Source: Escarpia spicata (lineage: Eukaryota > Annelida > Polychaeta > Sabellida > Siboglinidae). Taken from it: a stretch of 64,000 nucleotides of DNA. Shown piece after piece: positions 1 to 11,600 of this stretch. The stretch is taken from contig CAXEFP010000887.1 of assembly GCA_963995525.1 (NCBI GenBank), positions 1 through 64,000 on the forward strand, written 5' to 3'. The translations under genes and the position numbers were made by a program. The notes below the pieces were generated by a model. That model made no database searches, had not been told where the DNA came from, and was given only the letters and a program-made list of their open reading frames with translations. The stretch's first letter is position 1. Every line of letters starts with the position of its first letter.

Positions 1-12
1 AGTGCCAATGCA

Positions 13-886
13 ATATAGTATAGTATAGTATAGTATAGTATAATATAGTATAGTATAGTATAGCATAGCATAGCATAGCATAGCATAGCATAGCATAGCA
101 TAGCATAGCATAGCATAGCATAGCATAGCATAGTATAGTATATTATAGTATATTATAGTATATTATAGTATAGTATAGTATAGTATAGTATAGCATAGCA
201 TAGTATATTATAGTATAGTCTAGTATAGTATATTATAGTATAGTATAGTATAATATATTATAGTATATTCTAGCATAGCATAGCATAGCATAGCATAGAA
301 TAGTATATTATAGTATATTATATTATAGTATAGTATAGTATAGTATAGTATAGTATATTATAGTGTATTATAGTATAGAATAGTATAGTATAGTATAGTA
401 TAGTATAGTATAGTATATTATAGTGTATTATAGTATAGTATAGTATAGTATAGTATAGTATAGTATAGTATAGTATAGTATAGTATAGTATAGTATAGTA
501 TAGTATAGTATAGGTATAGTATAGTATAGTATAGTATAGTATAGTATAGTATAGTATAGTATAGTATAGTATAGTATAGTATAGTATAGTATAGTATAGT
601 ATAGTATAGTATAGTATAGTATAGTATAGTATAGTATAGCATAGCATAGCATAGCATAGCATAGCATAGCATGGCATAATATAAGCATAGCATAGCATAG
701 CATAGTATAGTATAGTATAGTATAGTATATTATAGTATAGTATAGTATAGTATAGTGTAGTGTAGTATAGTATAGTATATTATAGTATAATATAGTATAG
801 TATAGTATAGTATAGTATAGTATAGTATAGTATAGTATAGTATAGTATAGTATAGTATAGTATAATATAATACAATTTGTTATAAT
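13..886. repeat. TATAG/TAGCA pentanucleotide array, copy A
   Basis: Almost pure 5-bp tandem repeat alternating between blocks of (TAGTA)n and (TAGCA)n with scattered TATTA variants. The left edge (GTGCCAATGCAATATAG) matches the left edge of the second such array near 3255, so the window opens inside a duplicated unit. The long minus-strand open frames here (LYYTI repeats) only reflect the absence of stops in the reverse complement of the pentamer and are not genes. Confidence 0.97.
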
Positions 887-1346
887 ATAATATGCACATG
901 AATCCCATAAGGATACTGCGTGGAGACATATGTCATTTAAATTGCGCGGGAAATCTTCACCTTCTGCTGGTCTGATTGGCGGCCCCAAGTCCTGCCCGTC
1001 CCACTAACGGAAACTTGCAACGCTTCACTTCAATTTGGCTCAAAAGTAATCCGCAGCGCAATATTTTGAACTGCCATTCACGCCAGATAGATCGTCGCGG
1101 AAAACAATTTGGATAATATATGAAATCTTTGTTTTAAATTGTATGTGACTACGACGTAATCGTATGGCCGTTGTTCGGTGCAGTTGAAAAACATAATTAA
1201 TACTATTGAGTTAGTACTCTATGGAGGATTGGCATTCAGATTTCAGCGGTCGTGTTGCGGTGCCGGTTAAAAGCGGCTCTGGGGAATTATAGCGACAATA
1301 ACCAAATAAGCTGCATATTTTTGCGAATACACGAGTCTGAAAATAA
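870..1346. repeat. Duplicated core sequence, copy A
   Basis: Non-repetitive segment of about 477 bp that recurs at 3938-4414 at a constant offset of 3068 bp, with only a few substitutions seen (for example GAATCCC/GAAACCC and GAAATC/GAAGTC) and no indel. A diverged part recurs at about 2345-2612. It is preceded by the pentamer array and followed by TAC, CT and TG runs. No coding potential or known domain is seen. It could be the body of a non-autonomous mobile element that carries microsatellites, or part of a local segmental duplication. Confidence 0.9.
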
Positions 1347-1403
1347 GGCTTCCTGTCGACAATTAAGAACGATCTGAAGACACACAACTTCGAGTATGTA
1401 TTG

Positions 1404-1512
1404 CATTTACAACAACAATTACTACTACTACTACTACTACTACTACAACAACTACTACTACTACTACTACTACTGCTGCTGCTGCTAATACTACTACTGC
1501 TAATACTAATAA
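1404..1512. repeat. (TAC/TGC)n trinucleotide microsatellite
   Basis: Runs of CTA/TAC with a short block of GCT triplets around 1472-1486. It sits directly after core copy A. Confidence 0.92.
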
Positions 1513-1519
1513 TATGTAT

Positions 1520-2155
<636 letters not shown>

Positions 2156-2344
2156 CCTAATGATATGTTCGTCCTGTGTATGAGTCGAGTTCCAAGAACG
2201 TCGATTACGATGGTTGTCCATTCGTGTTTCTCTGTATTACCATGTTTCTATCAATTGTTTGAGATGTATGGTTATTGAATAAACTGGCAGGACCCCGATA
2301 GATTGATACGTATTTGTCGATCCTTCATTGTGGGTCTAGAGGTC
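2156..2344. other. Unique spacer, no gene seen
   Basis: Ordinary-complexity sequence between the compound microsatellite and core copy B. No open frame, domain or repeat was recognised. Confidence 0.6.
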
Positions 2345-2612
2345 TCCGCAGTCCATAGCGTTGAGCTGCCAGATACACCAACATGACCGTCGTTTCGGAG
2401 AACGTTTTAAATAATAATATATCATGTGTTTGCTTGAAATTGTACGCAAATGTTATTGTGGTGAACATATGGCTGCTAATCAGTGCAGTCGAAAAACATA
2501 TTTAATAATTAATTAGTACTCTATGGAGCATTGGCATTCAAATGTCTGAGGTCGTGTTTCAGCGCCGGATACAAGCGGCTCTGGAAAATTAAACCGGCAA
2601 CCAAAAAAAGCT
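2345..2612. repeat. Diverged third copy of the core sequence (copy B)
   Basis: Alignable by eye to the right-hand part of cores A and C: TTAGTACTCTATGGAG, the following TTGGCATTCA, and a GCGGCTCTGG block occur in the same order and at similar spacing. It is clearly older than A and C, with many substitutions and small indels. Like A and C it is followed immediately by a low-complexity array, here CAC/CAT. Confidence 0.8.
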
Positions 2613-2617
2613 GCAAG

Positions 2618-3095
2618 TATCTTCATCACCTTCACCAACACCATCATCAACATCATCACCACCACCATAACCACCACCATCACCAACATCATCACCAACA
2701 CCAACACTATCACCAACATAATCACCACCAACATCATCACCAATGCCACCTACGCCACCACCTACACTACCATCAACACCACAACCACCACCACCTACAT
2801 CACCGTCTCCACCTCCACCACCACCAGCACCACGAACACCACCTCCACCACCAGCACCGCCAGCACTACGAGCACCGCCTCCACCACCACCAGCACCACC
2901 TCAACCACCACCAGCACGACCAGCACCACCACCACCACCACCACAACCACCACTAGCTCTTCCACCTCTTACCACATCCACAACCAACATTAAATCCACC
3001 ACCACCAACACCACACCAACCACCATCACCATATGCACCATCACAACCACTACTAACACCATATACACCACCACCACCACTACCAGCTACACCTC
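2618..3095. repeat. CAC/CAT/CCA triplet-rich array
   Basis: Degenerate trinucleotide repeat that drifts from CATCAC/CAACAT to CCACCA/CAGCAC and then ACCACC/ACCATC. The two overlapping plus-strand open frames are His-rich and Pro/Thr-rich low-complexity shadows. No initiation context or domain supports a gene. It is followed by about 130 bp of unique sequence (3096-3225). Confidence 0.9.
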
Positions 3096-3226
3096 CATCA
3101 GTTTCACTGGTAGTAATTGTGCAGCAGAATTGTTGTTGGTCCAGAATTTTCTTTCCAAATCCAAAAAATCGGGTATACAATTCGCTTGATAGTTTTGTTG
3201 TTCGTTGTCACCCGTATTGCTAATAT

Positions 3227-3942
3227 AATATAATGTAATGTAATGTAATGTAATGCAGTGCAATGCAATATAGTATAGTATAGTATAGTATAATATAGTA
3301 TAGCATAGCATAGCATAGCATAGCATAGCATAGCATAGCATAGCATAGCATAGCATAGCATAGCATAGCATAGCATAGCATAGCATAGTATAGTATATTA
3401 TAGTATATTATAGTATATTATAGTATATTATAGTATAGTATATTATATTATAGTATATTATAGTATATTATAGTATAGTATAGTATAATATATTATAGTA
3501 TATTATAGTATATTATAGTATAGTATAGTATAATATATTATAGTATATTCTAGTATATTCTAGCATAGCATAGCATAGCATAGCATAGCATAGCATAGTA
3601 TAGTATAGTATAGTATAGTATAGTATAGTATATTATATTATAGTATAGTATAGTATAGTATATTATAGTATAGTATAATATAGCATAGCATAGCATAGCA
3701 TAGCATAGCATAGCATAGCATAGCATAGCATAATATAGCATAGCATAGCATAGCATAGCATAGCATAGCATAGCATAGCATAGCATAGCATAGCATAGCA
3801 TAGTATATTATAGTATAGTATAGTATAGTATAGTATAGTATAGTATAGTATAGTATAGTATAGTATAGTATAGTATAGTATAGTATAGTATAGTATAGTA
3901 TAGTATAGTATAGTATAGTATAGTATAGTATAATATAATACA
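3227..3942. repeat. TAATG then TATAG/TAGCA pentanucleotide array, copy C
   Basis: Begins with a short (TAATG)n run (about 3230-3263), then the same GTGCAATGCAATATAG left edge as at position 3 of the window, then alternating (TAGCA)n and (TAGTA)n blocks. It runs straight into core copy C. Confidence 0.96.
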
Positions 3943-4414
3943 ATTTTTTTTAATATAATATGCACATGAAACCCATAAGGATACTGCGTGGAGACATATG
4001 TCATTTAAATTGCGCGGGAAATCTTCACCTTCTGCTGGTCTGATTGGCGGCCCCAAGTCCTGCCCGTCCCACTAACGGAAACTTGCAACGCTTCACTTCA
4101 ATTTGGCTCAAAAGTAATCCGCAGCGCAATATTTTGAACTGCCATTCACGCCAGATAGATCGTCGCGGAAAACAATTTGGATAATATATGAAGTCTTTGT
4201 TTTAAATTGTATGTGACTACGACGTAATCGTATGGCCGTTGTTCGGTGCAGTTGAAAAACATAATTAATACTATTGAGTTAGTACTCTATGGAGGATTGG
4301 CATTCAGATTTCAGCGGTCGTGTTGCGGTGCCGGTTAAAAGCGGCTCTGGGGAATTATAGCGACAATAACCAAATAAGCTGCATATTTTTGCGAATACAC
4401 GAGTCTGAAAATAA
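3938..4414. repeat. Duplicated core sequence, copy C
   Basis: Nearly identical to 870-1346 (offset 3068, no indels seen). The match ends at the same point, GAGTCTGAAAATAA. Beyond that, copy A continues into a TAC array while copy C continues into about 135 bp of unique sequence (4415-4551) and then the 36-bp minisatellite. The sharp common end suggests an element boundary. Confidence 0.9.
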
Positions 4415-4551
4415 ATAGTGGAAAAGAAAGGGGAAGTTACCGATAATACACAACAAATATAATTTGACGGGTTCGCAACATGTTCTGGTTACAGGCCCGG
4501 TAGGTACTATAATATTAAGTCTGATGTTGAACACTGTGCAGCTGTGTAACA

Positions 4552-7092
4552 CGTGTACACAAAAGGAAGAGTACACGGCCCCTGTACACGGGGCACAGAA
4601 GGAAGAGAACACGGCCCTAGTACACGGGGCACGGAAGGAAGAATACACGGCAATTCTATACGGGCCACAGAAGGAAGAGTACACGGCCCCTGTACACGGG
4701 GCACAGTTGGAAGAGTACACGACCCTTGTACACGGGCCACAGAAGGAAGAGTACACGGCCCCTATACACGGGGCCAGAAGGAGGAGTACACGGCCCCTGT
4801 ACACGGGGCACAGAAGGAAGATTACACGGCCCCAATACACCGGGCACAGAAGGAAGAGTACACGGCCCCTGTACACAGGAAGAGTACACGGCCCCTGTAC
4901 ACGGGGCACAGAAGGAAGAGTACACGGCCCCTGTACACGGGACACAGAAGGAAGAGTACACGGCCCCTGTACACCGGGCGCACAAGGAAGAGTACACGGC
5001 CCCGTACACCGGGCACAGAAGGAAGAGTACTCGGCCCCTGTACCACGGGCACAGAAGGAAGAGAACACGGCCCCTGTACACGGGGCACAGAAGGAAGAGT
5101 ACACGGCCCCTGTACACGGGACACAGAAGGAAGAGTACACGGCCCCTGTACACCGAGCACAGAAGGAAGAGTACACGGCCCCTGTACACGGGGCACAGAA
5201 GGAAGAGTACACGGCCCCTGTACACGGGGCACAGAAGGAAGAGTACACGGCCCCTGAACACCGGGCACAGAAGCAAGAATCCACGGCCCCTGTACACCGG
5301 GCACAGAAGGAAGAGTACACGGCCCCTGTACACCGGGCACAGAAGGAACAGAACACGGCCCCTGTACACGGGGCACAGAAGGAAGAGTACACGGCCCCTG
5401 TACACGGGGCACAGAAGGAAGAGTACACGGCCCCTGTACACGGGGCACAGAAGGAAGAGTACACGGCCCAAGAGTACTCGGCCCCTCTACACGGGGCACA
5501 GAAGGAAGAGTACACGGCCCCTGTACACCGGGCACAGAAGGAAGAGTACACGGCCCCTGTACACGGGGCACAGAAGGAAGAGTACACGGCCCCTGTACAC
5601 GGGACACAAAAGGAAGAGTACACGGCCCCTGTACACCGGGCACAGAAGGAAGAGTACACGGCCCCTGTACACGGGACACAGAAGGAAGAGTACACGGCCC
5701 CTGTACACGGGGCACAGAAGGAACAGTACACGGCCCCTGTACACCGGGCACAGAAGGAAGAGTAATCGGCCCCTGTACACGGGGCACAGAAGGAAGAGTA
5801 CACGGCCCCTGTACACGGGGTACAGAAGGAAGAGTACTCGGCCCCAGTACACGGACACAGAAGGAAGAGTACACGGCCCCTGTACACGGGGCACAGAAGG
5901 AAGAGTACACGGCCCCTGTACACCGGGCACAGAAGGAAGAGTACACGGCCCTTGTACACCGGGCACAGAAGGAAGAGTACACGGCCCCTGTACACGGGGC
6001 ACAGAAGGAAGAGTACACGGCCCCTGTACACGGGACACAGAAGGAAGAGTACTCGGCCCCTGTACACGGGGCACAGAAGGAAGAGTACATGGCCCCTGTA
6101 CACGGGGCACAGAAGGAAGAGAACACGGCCCCTGTACCCCGGGCACAGAAGGAAGAGTACACGGCCCCTGTACACCGGGCACAGAAGGAAGAGAACATTG
6201 CCCCTGTACACGGGGCACAGAAGGAAGAATACACGGCCCCTGTACACCGGGCACAGAAGGAAGAGTACTCGGCCCCTGTAACCGGGGCAAAGAAGGAAGA
6301 GTACACGGCCCCTGTACACGGGACACAGAAGGAAGAGTTCACGGCCCCTGTACACCGAGCACAGAAGGAAGAGTACACGGCCCCTGTACACGGGGCACAG
6401 AAGGAAGAGTACACGGCCCCTGTACACGGGACACAGAAGGAAGAGTACACGGCCCCAGTACACCGAGCACAGAAGGAAGAGTACACGGCCCCTGTACACG
6501 GGGCACAGAAGGAAGAGTACACGACCCCTGTACACGGGGCACAGAAGGAAGAGTACACGGCCCCTGTACACGGGGCACAGAAGGAAGAGTACACGGTCCC
6601 TGTACACGGGGCACAGAAGGAAGAGTACACGGCCCCTGTACACGGGGCACAGAAGGAAGAGAACACGGCCCCTCTACACGGGGCACAGAAGGAAGAGTAC
6701 ACGGCCCCTGTACACCGGGCACAGAAGGAAGGGTACAAGGCCCCTGTACACCGGACACAGAAGTAAGAGTACACGGCCCCTGTACACCGGGCACAGAAGG
6801 AAGAGTACACTGCCCCTGTACACGGGGCACAGAAGGAAGAGTACACGGCCCCTGTACACGGGACACAGAAGGAAGAGTACACGGCCCCTGTACACCGAGC
6901 ACAGAAGGAAGAGTACACGGCCCCTGTACACGGGGCACAGAAGGAAGAGTACACGGCCCCTGTACTCGGGGCACAGAAGGAAGAGTACACGGCCCCTGTA
7001 CTCGGGGCACAGAAGGAAGAGTACACGGCCCCTGTACACGGGGCACAGAAGGAAGAGTACACGGCCCCTGTACACGGGGCACTGAACGAAGA
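4552..7092. repeat. 36-bp minisatellite, about 70 copies
   Basis: The unit contains a purine block GAAGGAAGAG followed by GTACACGGCCCCTGTAC, whose GTAC(A)/(T)GTAC ends form a short imperfect inverted repeat. Because 36 is a multiple of 3 and the unit has no stop in any frame, all six frames stay open over long stretches. The plus frames repeat AQKEEYTAPVHG, HRRKSTRPLYTG or TEGRVHGPCTRG. The minus frames repeat VYRGRVLFLLCP, APCTGAVYSSFC or VPRVQGPCTLPS. Frames of 433 to 848 codons therefore arise without selection for protein. A few units carry small indels (for example near 4875 and 5465) that shift between frames. I do not call a gene here. Confidence 0.95.
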
Positions 7093-7099
7093 TAAATAA

Positions 7100-7288
7100 C
7101 GTAATTGTTGTCCAACTACAACCGCCGCCAGAACCACCGCCACCACCAGAACCACAACCGCCGCCAGAACCACCGCCACCACCAGATCCACCGCCACCAT
7201 CAGAACCACCGCCACCACCAGAACCACAACCGCCACCAGAACCACAGCCGCCGCCAGAACCACAACCACCACCAGAACCACCGCCACC
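7100..7288. repeat. CCACCR (Pro/His-type) short tandem array
   Basis: Units of about 18-24 bp built from CAGAACCACCGCCACCAC. It follows the minisatellite after a short spacer. The small plus-strand frame is low-complexity His/Arg/Asn. Confidence 0.9.
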
Positions 7289-7430
7289 ACATGATGTGTT
7301 CTGTCCGTTTTATTGATCTCTGATTTTAGAAGCACAGCTTCAATGTGTTTCTCGGACTTCTTCAACATAATGTGTAACTACGCCGTGATGCTTCTAACAC
7401 AAGGAGTCCCATACTACAACATCCCCTTGT
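7289..7430. repeat. Dispersed repeat fragment related to 19079-19235
   Basis: Starts ATGATGTGTT and contains CTTCAACATAATGT and CGCCGTGATGC followed by an ACAAGGAG segment, all also present in order at 19079-19235. Similarity is moderate, with indels. On the minus strand both copies can be read as a related peptide containing NKTD-THH, so this may be a decayed coding piece of a transposon. It could also be a Gypsy LTR remnant, because Gypsy A lies just to the right. Confidence 0.55.
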
Positions 7431-7679
7431 ATGAGATCATTAATATAATTATGCGAAGTTTAAAAACAAAGTGTTACGAGTTCGTGTAATTCTAAAAAAA
7501 GCCATGCAAACAATTAATGTCTGAACGTTACTTGTTCATAGAAACGTTCGCTTAAAACTTGTGCTTATAATGCGACTAATAATTCTCCAGAGCAGTCATT
7601 GGGTAGACAGCCCTCGTGCTCAGGGATATATTATGCTCCATTAATTTTGCTGATATCGTACTGGGACTCTGATGCAACG
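7431..7679. other. Possible Gypsy A 3' flank/LTR, unresolved
   Basis: AT-rich sequence lying beyond the end of the Gypsy A pol reading frame, where a 3' LTR would be expected for a minus-strand element. I could not find a matching 5' LTR on the other side, so no LTR is claimed. Confidence 0.3.
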
Positions 7680-8690
7680 TCCCTAACGAGTGCTAGTGAC
7701 ACCCTTAGTGACTTCTTTCCTCTCACCTTGCGGCTCTGGTTCACCGATTACCACTGGTTGATCAGAAGCGTGCTGCTGAACGATCTGCTTCGAACACGTT
7801 GGCTCATCGCTGAACCGAACAGTTTTCGTCTTAGTTGCCACGAGCTCACGAAGATGTGCGCGGTTACGTCATAGGCGGGAACCAGTTGGCGTTTATACCA
7901 CTTAGATTGGCTCATCGCATTTGATGACAACTTTTGTAGGACACCACGTTTTTCACTGATGATCTAGGATTCTTTCCTCTTGACCTGTGTACAGTGGCGG
8001 GAGGTCGCTCTTTCTGCCCGTCTTATCGTGTTGCTGCTTCATTGGAATTTGTCGTTCTTGCATGCGCTCACGATGCTCTTCCGTGCCTTGTTCAGTGTGA
8101 CTTGGTAACAGGGTGGTTAATGGTCGGCACAAGAGCATCTTGGCAGTTGAAGGTAGTTTAGGGTCAATCGGATTCGCACGGATGTTCAGAAGAGCAAGCT
8201 GCATGTCACTATACTTATTCAGCGTTCCCTTGATGTATCGAACGTACCGCTCCTCAAGACCATTGCTTCAAATTTCGTCACGTGTGTGAACCCCTAAGTC
8301 TCCACGAACTTCTTGAATGCTTGGCCTGTATATTGTGGGCCATTGTCTGTCAAGATTTGATCGCAGACACGGCATGACTGGGAATTGGACCTGTCATCTC
8401 GTCGACCATCGAGTATTTGCTGTATCTGTCCACTGTAGGCAAGTAGTGGCGATCACCGATTTGAAACAAGTCGGACGCGATATGTTGCCATGGTCCGGTT
8501 GTCAGATTGTGTGGTAGAAGTGGTTCGCGTCTGTTTGCGTCTTGCTGCTTTTGGCCACTTTCGCAATATTTGCAAGTGTTCTCAATCTCTTTGTTGATTT
8601 TCAACCAGTATACGCTCTCACGTGCAAGCCGTCGCGTCTTTTCGACCCACAATGCAAGTGGTTGAGAATGTCCTTCTGTATAGATTGTGG
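7680..8690 (-). pseudogene. Gypsy A integrase (HHCC, DDE core and tail), broken
   Basis: The enzyme would insert retrotransposon cDNA into the genome. The N-terminal zinc region is visible around 8560-8690 (an HLHCG and a CKYC pair). The catalytic core follows: first Asp in ASDLFQIGD (about 8460), second in ILTDNGPQYTG (about 8335), and the Glu in NGLEERYVRYIK (about 8240). Next comes the LLNIRANPIDPKLP region (about 8180) typical of Gypsy integrases, and an RNRAHLRELV tail motif near 7850. A stop codon sits just before RNRAHLR, and there is a frame change around 8285, so no intact protein is possible. The tail ends near 7680. Confidence 0.85.
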
Positions 8691-8739
8691 TACCAGTATC
8701 TGACGTCCTTTGAAGATGACACCTGCTTCCACGGCTAGC

Positions 8740-9545
8740 TCATCGCAACAAGACCAGTATGCTCTCATTTCGACAGGTAGTTCCTTGATGTTTTTGCGGC
8801 CTTCCTCTGTATATCACTTCTCCCAGCTTGTTGACGATAGGGTCACGCAACATTTCCTCCTTCAGTAACTGCTGTTTAGCTGTGGGGAAGTTGATGAGTG
8901 TGATTGTCAAGTGTTGAGGATCATCAGCCTCCAACGCCACGCCGTCGACTCTCACGTTTAGGTCCACCTCGTCGTTGTATGACTGGTTTAGGCAAGCCAT
9001 GAAGTTGTAGCATTGGAAGTTCAGGAACATGCGCTGTAGCCTTGATGGAGTCGCATGTAGTGGCTTTGTGCATATCATCATAAACGGCTTGTGTTCCGTG
9101 ACCACGGTAAACGGTCTGCCATACAGGTAGGTATGGTACCGCTGGATGCCGTGTACGATTGCAAGCATTTCACGCTCGATGTTGTTATATCGAGATTGAC
9201 ACTCGGTTAGCGTTTTCGACCAGAAAGCTGCAGGTCTCTGCCTCTTGACAAGTGCTAACCCCAGTCCTTTTTGTGATGCGTCGTCTTCTAGGTAAATTGG
9301 TGCAGTTGGATCGTAGTAGCGTAAACATGCGCTCGCGGATATGGCATGTTTTAGCTCGTCAAAGTTCATCTCGTGGTCTACATCCCACACCCATGGCACA
9401 ACTTTCTTTAAGAGTCCTCGTAGTGCACGAGCTCTCTCTTCGAAGTGTGCAATGAATTGTGAGAGATACGTCATCATCCCCATGAATCGGTGCAGGTCTT
9501 CCCGATTTTTAGGTGTCGGTATTGTTTGTATGTCATGCACCTTGT
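8740..9545 (-). pseudogene. Gypsy A RT connection and RNase H
   Basis: An open stretch of about 266 codons. It begins in the RT thumb/connection (FMGMMTYLSQFI) and continues into RNase H, which degrades the RNA strand of the RNA-DNA hybrid. Visible RNase H landmarks are YLEDDASQKGLGLAL, then the Glu in NNIEREMLAIVHG, then VTEHKPF. The last motif is normally TDHKPL, so the usual Asp is replaced by Glu here. The frame continues towards the RT-IN linker. It belongs to the same former polyprotein as 9551-10237 but is out of frame with it, apparently because of an extra base in an A-run near 9640. Confidence 0.88.
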
Positions 9546-9550
9546 CGTCG

Positions 9551-10237
9551 TCAGGTGAGATGCCAATGTCGGTGTAGGTGTTTCCGAAGAATGAAATGCT
9601 CTTTTGCTTGATGAGCTTGATAAGGCATTTTTGAAGAGTTGAATACTAACCCTTCTTCGCGTGCTCGCTCCATCAGCTTGATGAGGTTCCTATCATGGTC
9701 CTCATTGTTCTCGCCACATACACACACATCGTCGCCGATCCCTGTGACCCCACCCAGGCCCTCCAGGATATGGTCCATTGTGGCGTGAAATATGTTTTGA
9801 GAGACATTCAACCCAAAGGGAAGTCTTCGCCAGCAAAATCTGCCTAATGGTGTACGAAACGTAGGTAGCAGCTGCGAATCTGCATTGAGATGAATGTACC
9901 AATATCAGGCTTTTGCGTCCAACCTGCTAAACAATTTGGCTTTATCGAGTTCTGGGTTGATTTCTTTCAAGGTAGGTATTTTTTTAGGACGTCTGCGTAG
10001 CGCTGCGTTGACACGTTGTGGATCGATGCATAAACGGATTGAGCCATCACTCTTCGTGCTATAAGCCAGAGTAGAACACCAGTCGGTGTGCTCCTCTATT
10101 TTACGTATGACCCTTTGGGAGACCATGTTCTCGAGTTCTCGTTTCAGTTTGTCCTTCATGTGGATACTGCACTTGCGGGGTGCGTCAATGAATGACTCTG
10201 CGTCGTCCTTCAAGAGGAGTTTGTCTTCCCCTGACAA
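9551..10237 (-). pseudogene. Gypsy A reverse transcriptase (palm/fingers)
   Basis: Would copy the element's RNA into DNA. Visible in order: CSIHMKDKLKRELENM (primer-grip-side fingers region), SDGSIRLCIDPQRVNAAL (the Gypsy motif normally ending DxRxLN), LFSRLDAKA (catalytic Asp motif A) and RLPFGLN. Motif C reads GIGDDVCV, with both catalytic Asp retained. The fragment is split by a stop after LDAKA (about 9905) and a frame change into RNase H. Similar K02A2.6-like Gypsies have an A/G residue before the DD pair, so the GDD form is not alarming. Confidence 0.88.
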
Positions 10238-10284
10238 GTTCCCGATAGTGTCAAACCGTTGTGGATCAGCACGTTTTAAATCAT

Positions 10285-10640
10285 TTATGTTATTGTGACT
10301 GGTTGTGCATTAAGACATTCTGTCGTCTCGGTGGTGCGCTTTCCTACGTTTGCTACGCCGTCCACGTTTATGGTAACCAGCTGCAACTGCTCGCTGGTTG
10401 TTAGGCCAACAACTGCTGGGCCTGGTACATCAACGACATAAAAGGTTGCCTTTATCCATTTGTCGCCTTTGTAACTGCAGTATATGTCGATATTCCCATG
10501 ACATTTGATGGTTGCGCCATCGGACGCTGTTGTTCGCTGGTTCCAGTACACGCGACGCTTGTGTGCCGTACATCTGCTGGAATGTTCTCATCGGTAAGGT
10601 GTTCCCTGATGCACCTGTGTCGATCTTCAGCCGCAACGTA
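10285..10640 (-). pseudogene. Gypsy A aspartic protease
   Basis: Would cleave the gag-pol polyprotein. The active-site motif LKIDTGASGNTLP (about 10600-10632) is intact, with the catalytic Asp-Thr-Gly. The flap region and the C-terminal GPAVVGLTTSEQLQL (about 10385-10430) follow in a different frame, so there is a frameshift around 10540. The downstream frame runs towards the RT. Confidence 0.85.
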
Positions 10641-10859
10641 CAGTCCTTTTTATGGATCCATGGCGGTTTGATATTCAGCTTTGTGTATGCCTCGTCGCGA
10701 GTTGTAGTGTCTTGTTTGATGCTGTCAAGGCTCTTTCAGCTTAGAGTAACCGAGTAGAAGTCGTTGTGGTAAGTCTCGCCTTCGATTTCACAGTCTGTTT
10801 CTATCGAGTTAAACTCTTTGCCTTTCTGGCCTTTTCCTCTTCTATGGCTGTATCTGTCT

Positions 10860-11600
10860 CTGCTACGACTGTCTCTCTGGGAGCGGCATTGACGTCTGTG
10901 AGTGCTTCTGCTACTTGCGTGACGTGTGTGTGTTTTCCTCGACGAGTCTTTCTACAGCATTTCTCCCAGTGGTCTTTGGTTTCGCATGCATTGCATTAAT
11001 CGTGGTAGGCTGGACATTGAGGGGGTTTATGGCTGGTTCCACAGTTTCTGCATTTACGCCCATGAATGTACACTGCATGTATTTCTTCTGAACCCTGGGC
11101 CAATTTCTGTAGCTGTGCATTATCCGAGATTAGTGTTTCGTATTTTCGCCCTTCAGCCAGTGAGCCTGCTGTTGTGTATCTTTTCGGTTTTCCCAACAGG
11201 TCTTTGCGAAAGTCATCATATGGGGTGTGTACTATGTGAGTTCCAACAAGCGTTCGTTTAATTTAACGTCTGAAAATTCACATTTAAGTGCTAGGGTGCG
11301 TGCGCGTGTGACAAAATCACCAAGTGTCTCATTAGGTTTTTGTCGATATCGCATAAGAAGCAGCCTGTGTATTATATTTTATTTGATTGTGAAAGAAATC
11401 CCATAACTGTGAAGGAGTTTTCTTTTGGTGATCAGTCAGACCGCTGGCATTTAGTCACCTGGTGCCCTCGTCGCCTATGTCTCTGCAGATTGTTATCGCC
11501 TGCGCTATATCTGCTGTAATTGGAGAGGTTTTTTTAAATAACCCCATAGCATCACCAAGATCGGCGCTGGATCAGTCCATGATTGGTATACATGATGCCA
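10860..11600 (-). pseudogene. Gypsy A gag with two CCHC zinc knuckles
   Basis: Nucleocapsid part: a first knuckle CRNCGTSHKPPQC (C-x2-C-x3-H-x4-C) and a second CNACETKDHWEKC lie 11060-10935, separated by an in-frame stop (TAA at about 10997). Upstream, the gag core is recognisable by LWDFFHNQIKY around 11390 and YDDFRKDLLGKPKRYT around 11190-11215, again across several frames. The start of gag is not clear. Confidence 0.8.

Larger units (their letters stand above)
7680..11600 (-). mobile_element. Gypsy A: degenerate Ty3/Gypsy LTR retrotransposon
   Basis: Reading the minus strand from right to left, the domains occur in the standard Ty3/Gypsy order: gag with two CCHC knuckles, aspartic protease, reverse transcriptase, RNase H, then integrase with its C-terminal tail. 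They lie in several frames because of small indels and nonsense codons, so the copy is dead. The style of the integrase tail and protease resembles the K02A2.6-like Gypsy group of invertebrates. LTRs were not identified. A second, internally deleted copy of the gag-PR part lies at 14530-14842. Confidence 0.9.

Noticed and set aside
318..988. Tyr/Leu/Ile-rich membrane-like proteins in the pentamer arrays (also 3087-4056)
   Set aside because: They are the translation of (CTATA)n on the minus strand, and several overlapping frames look the same.
2531..3189. His-rich and Pro-rich proteins
   Set aside because: Low-complexity CAC/CCA triplet array; two overlapping frames are equally open and there is no domain.
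4355..7368. Large proteins of 433-848 residues
   Set aside because: All six frames are open because the 36-bp unit lacks stops. There are no domains, and no single frame is favoured.
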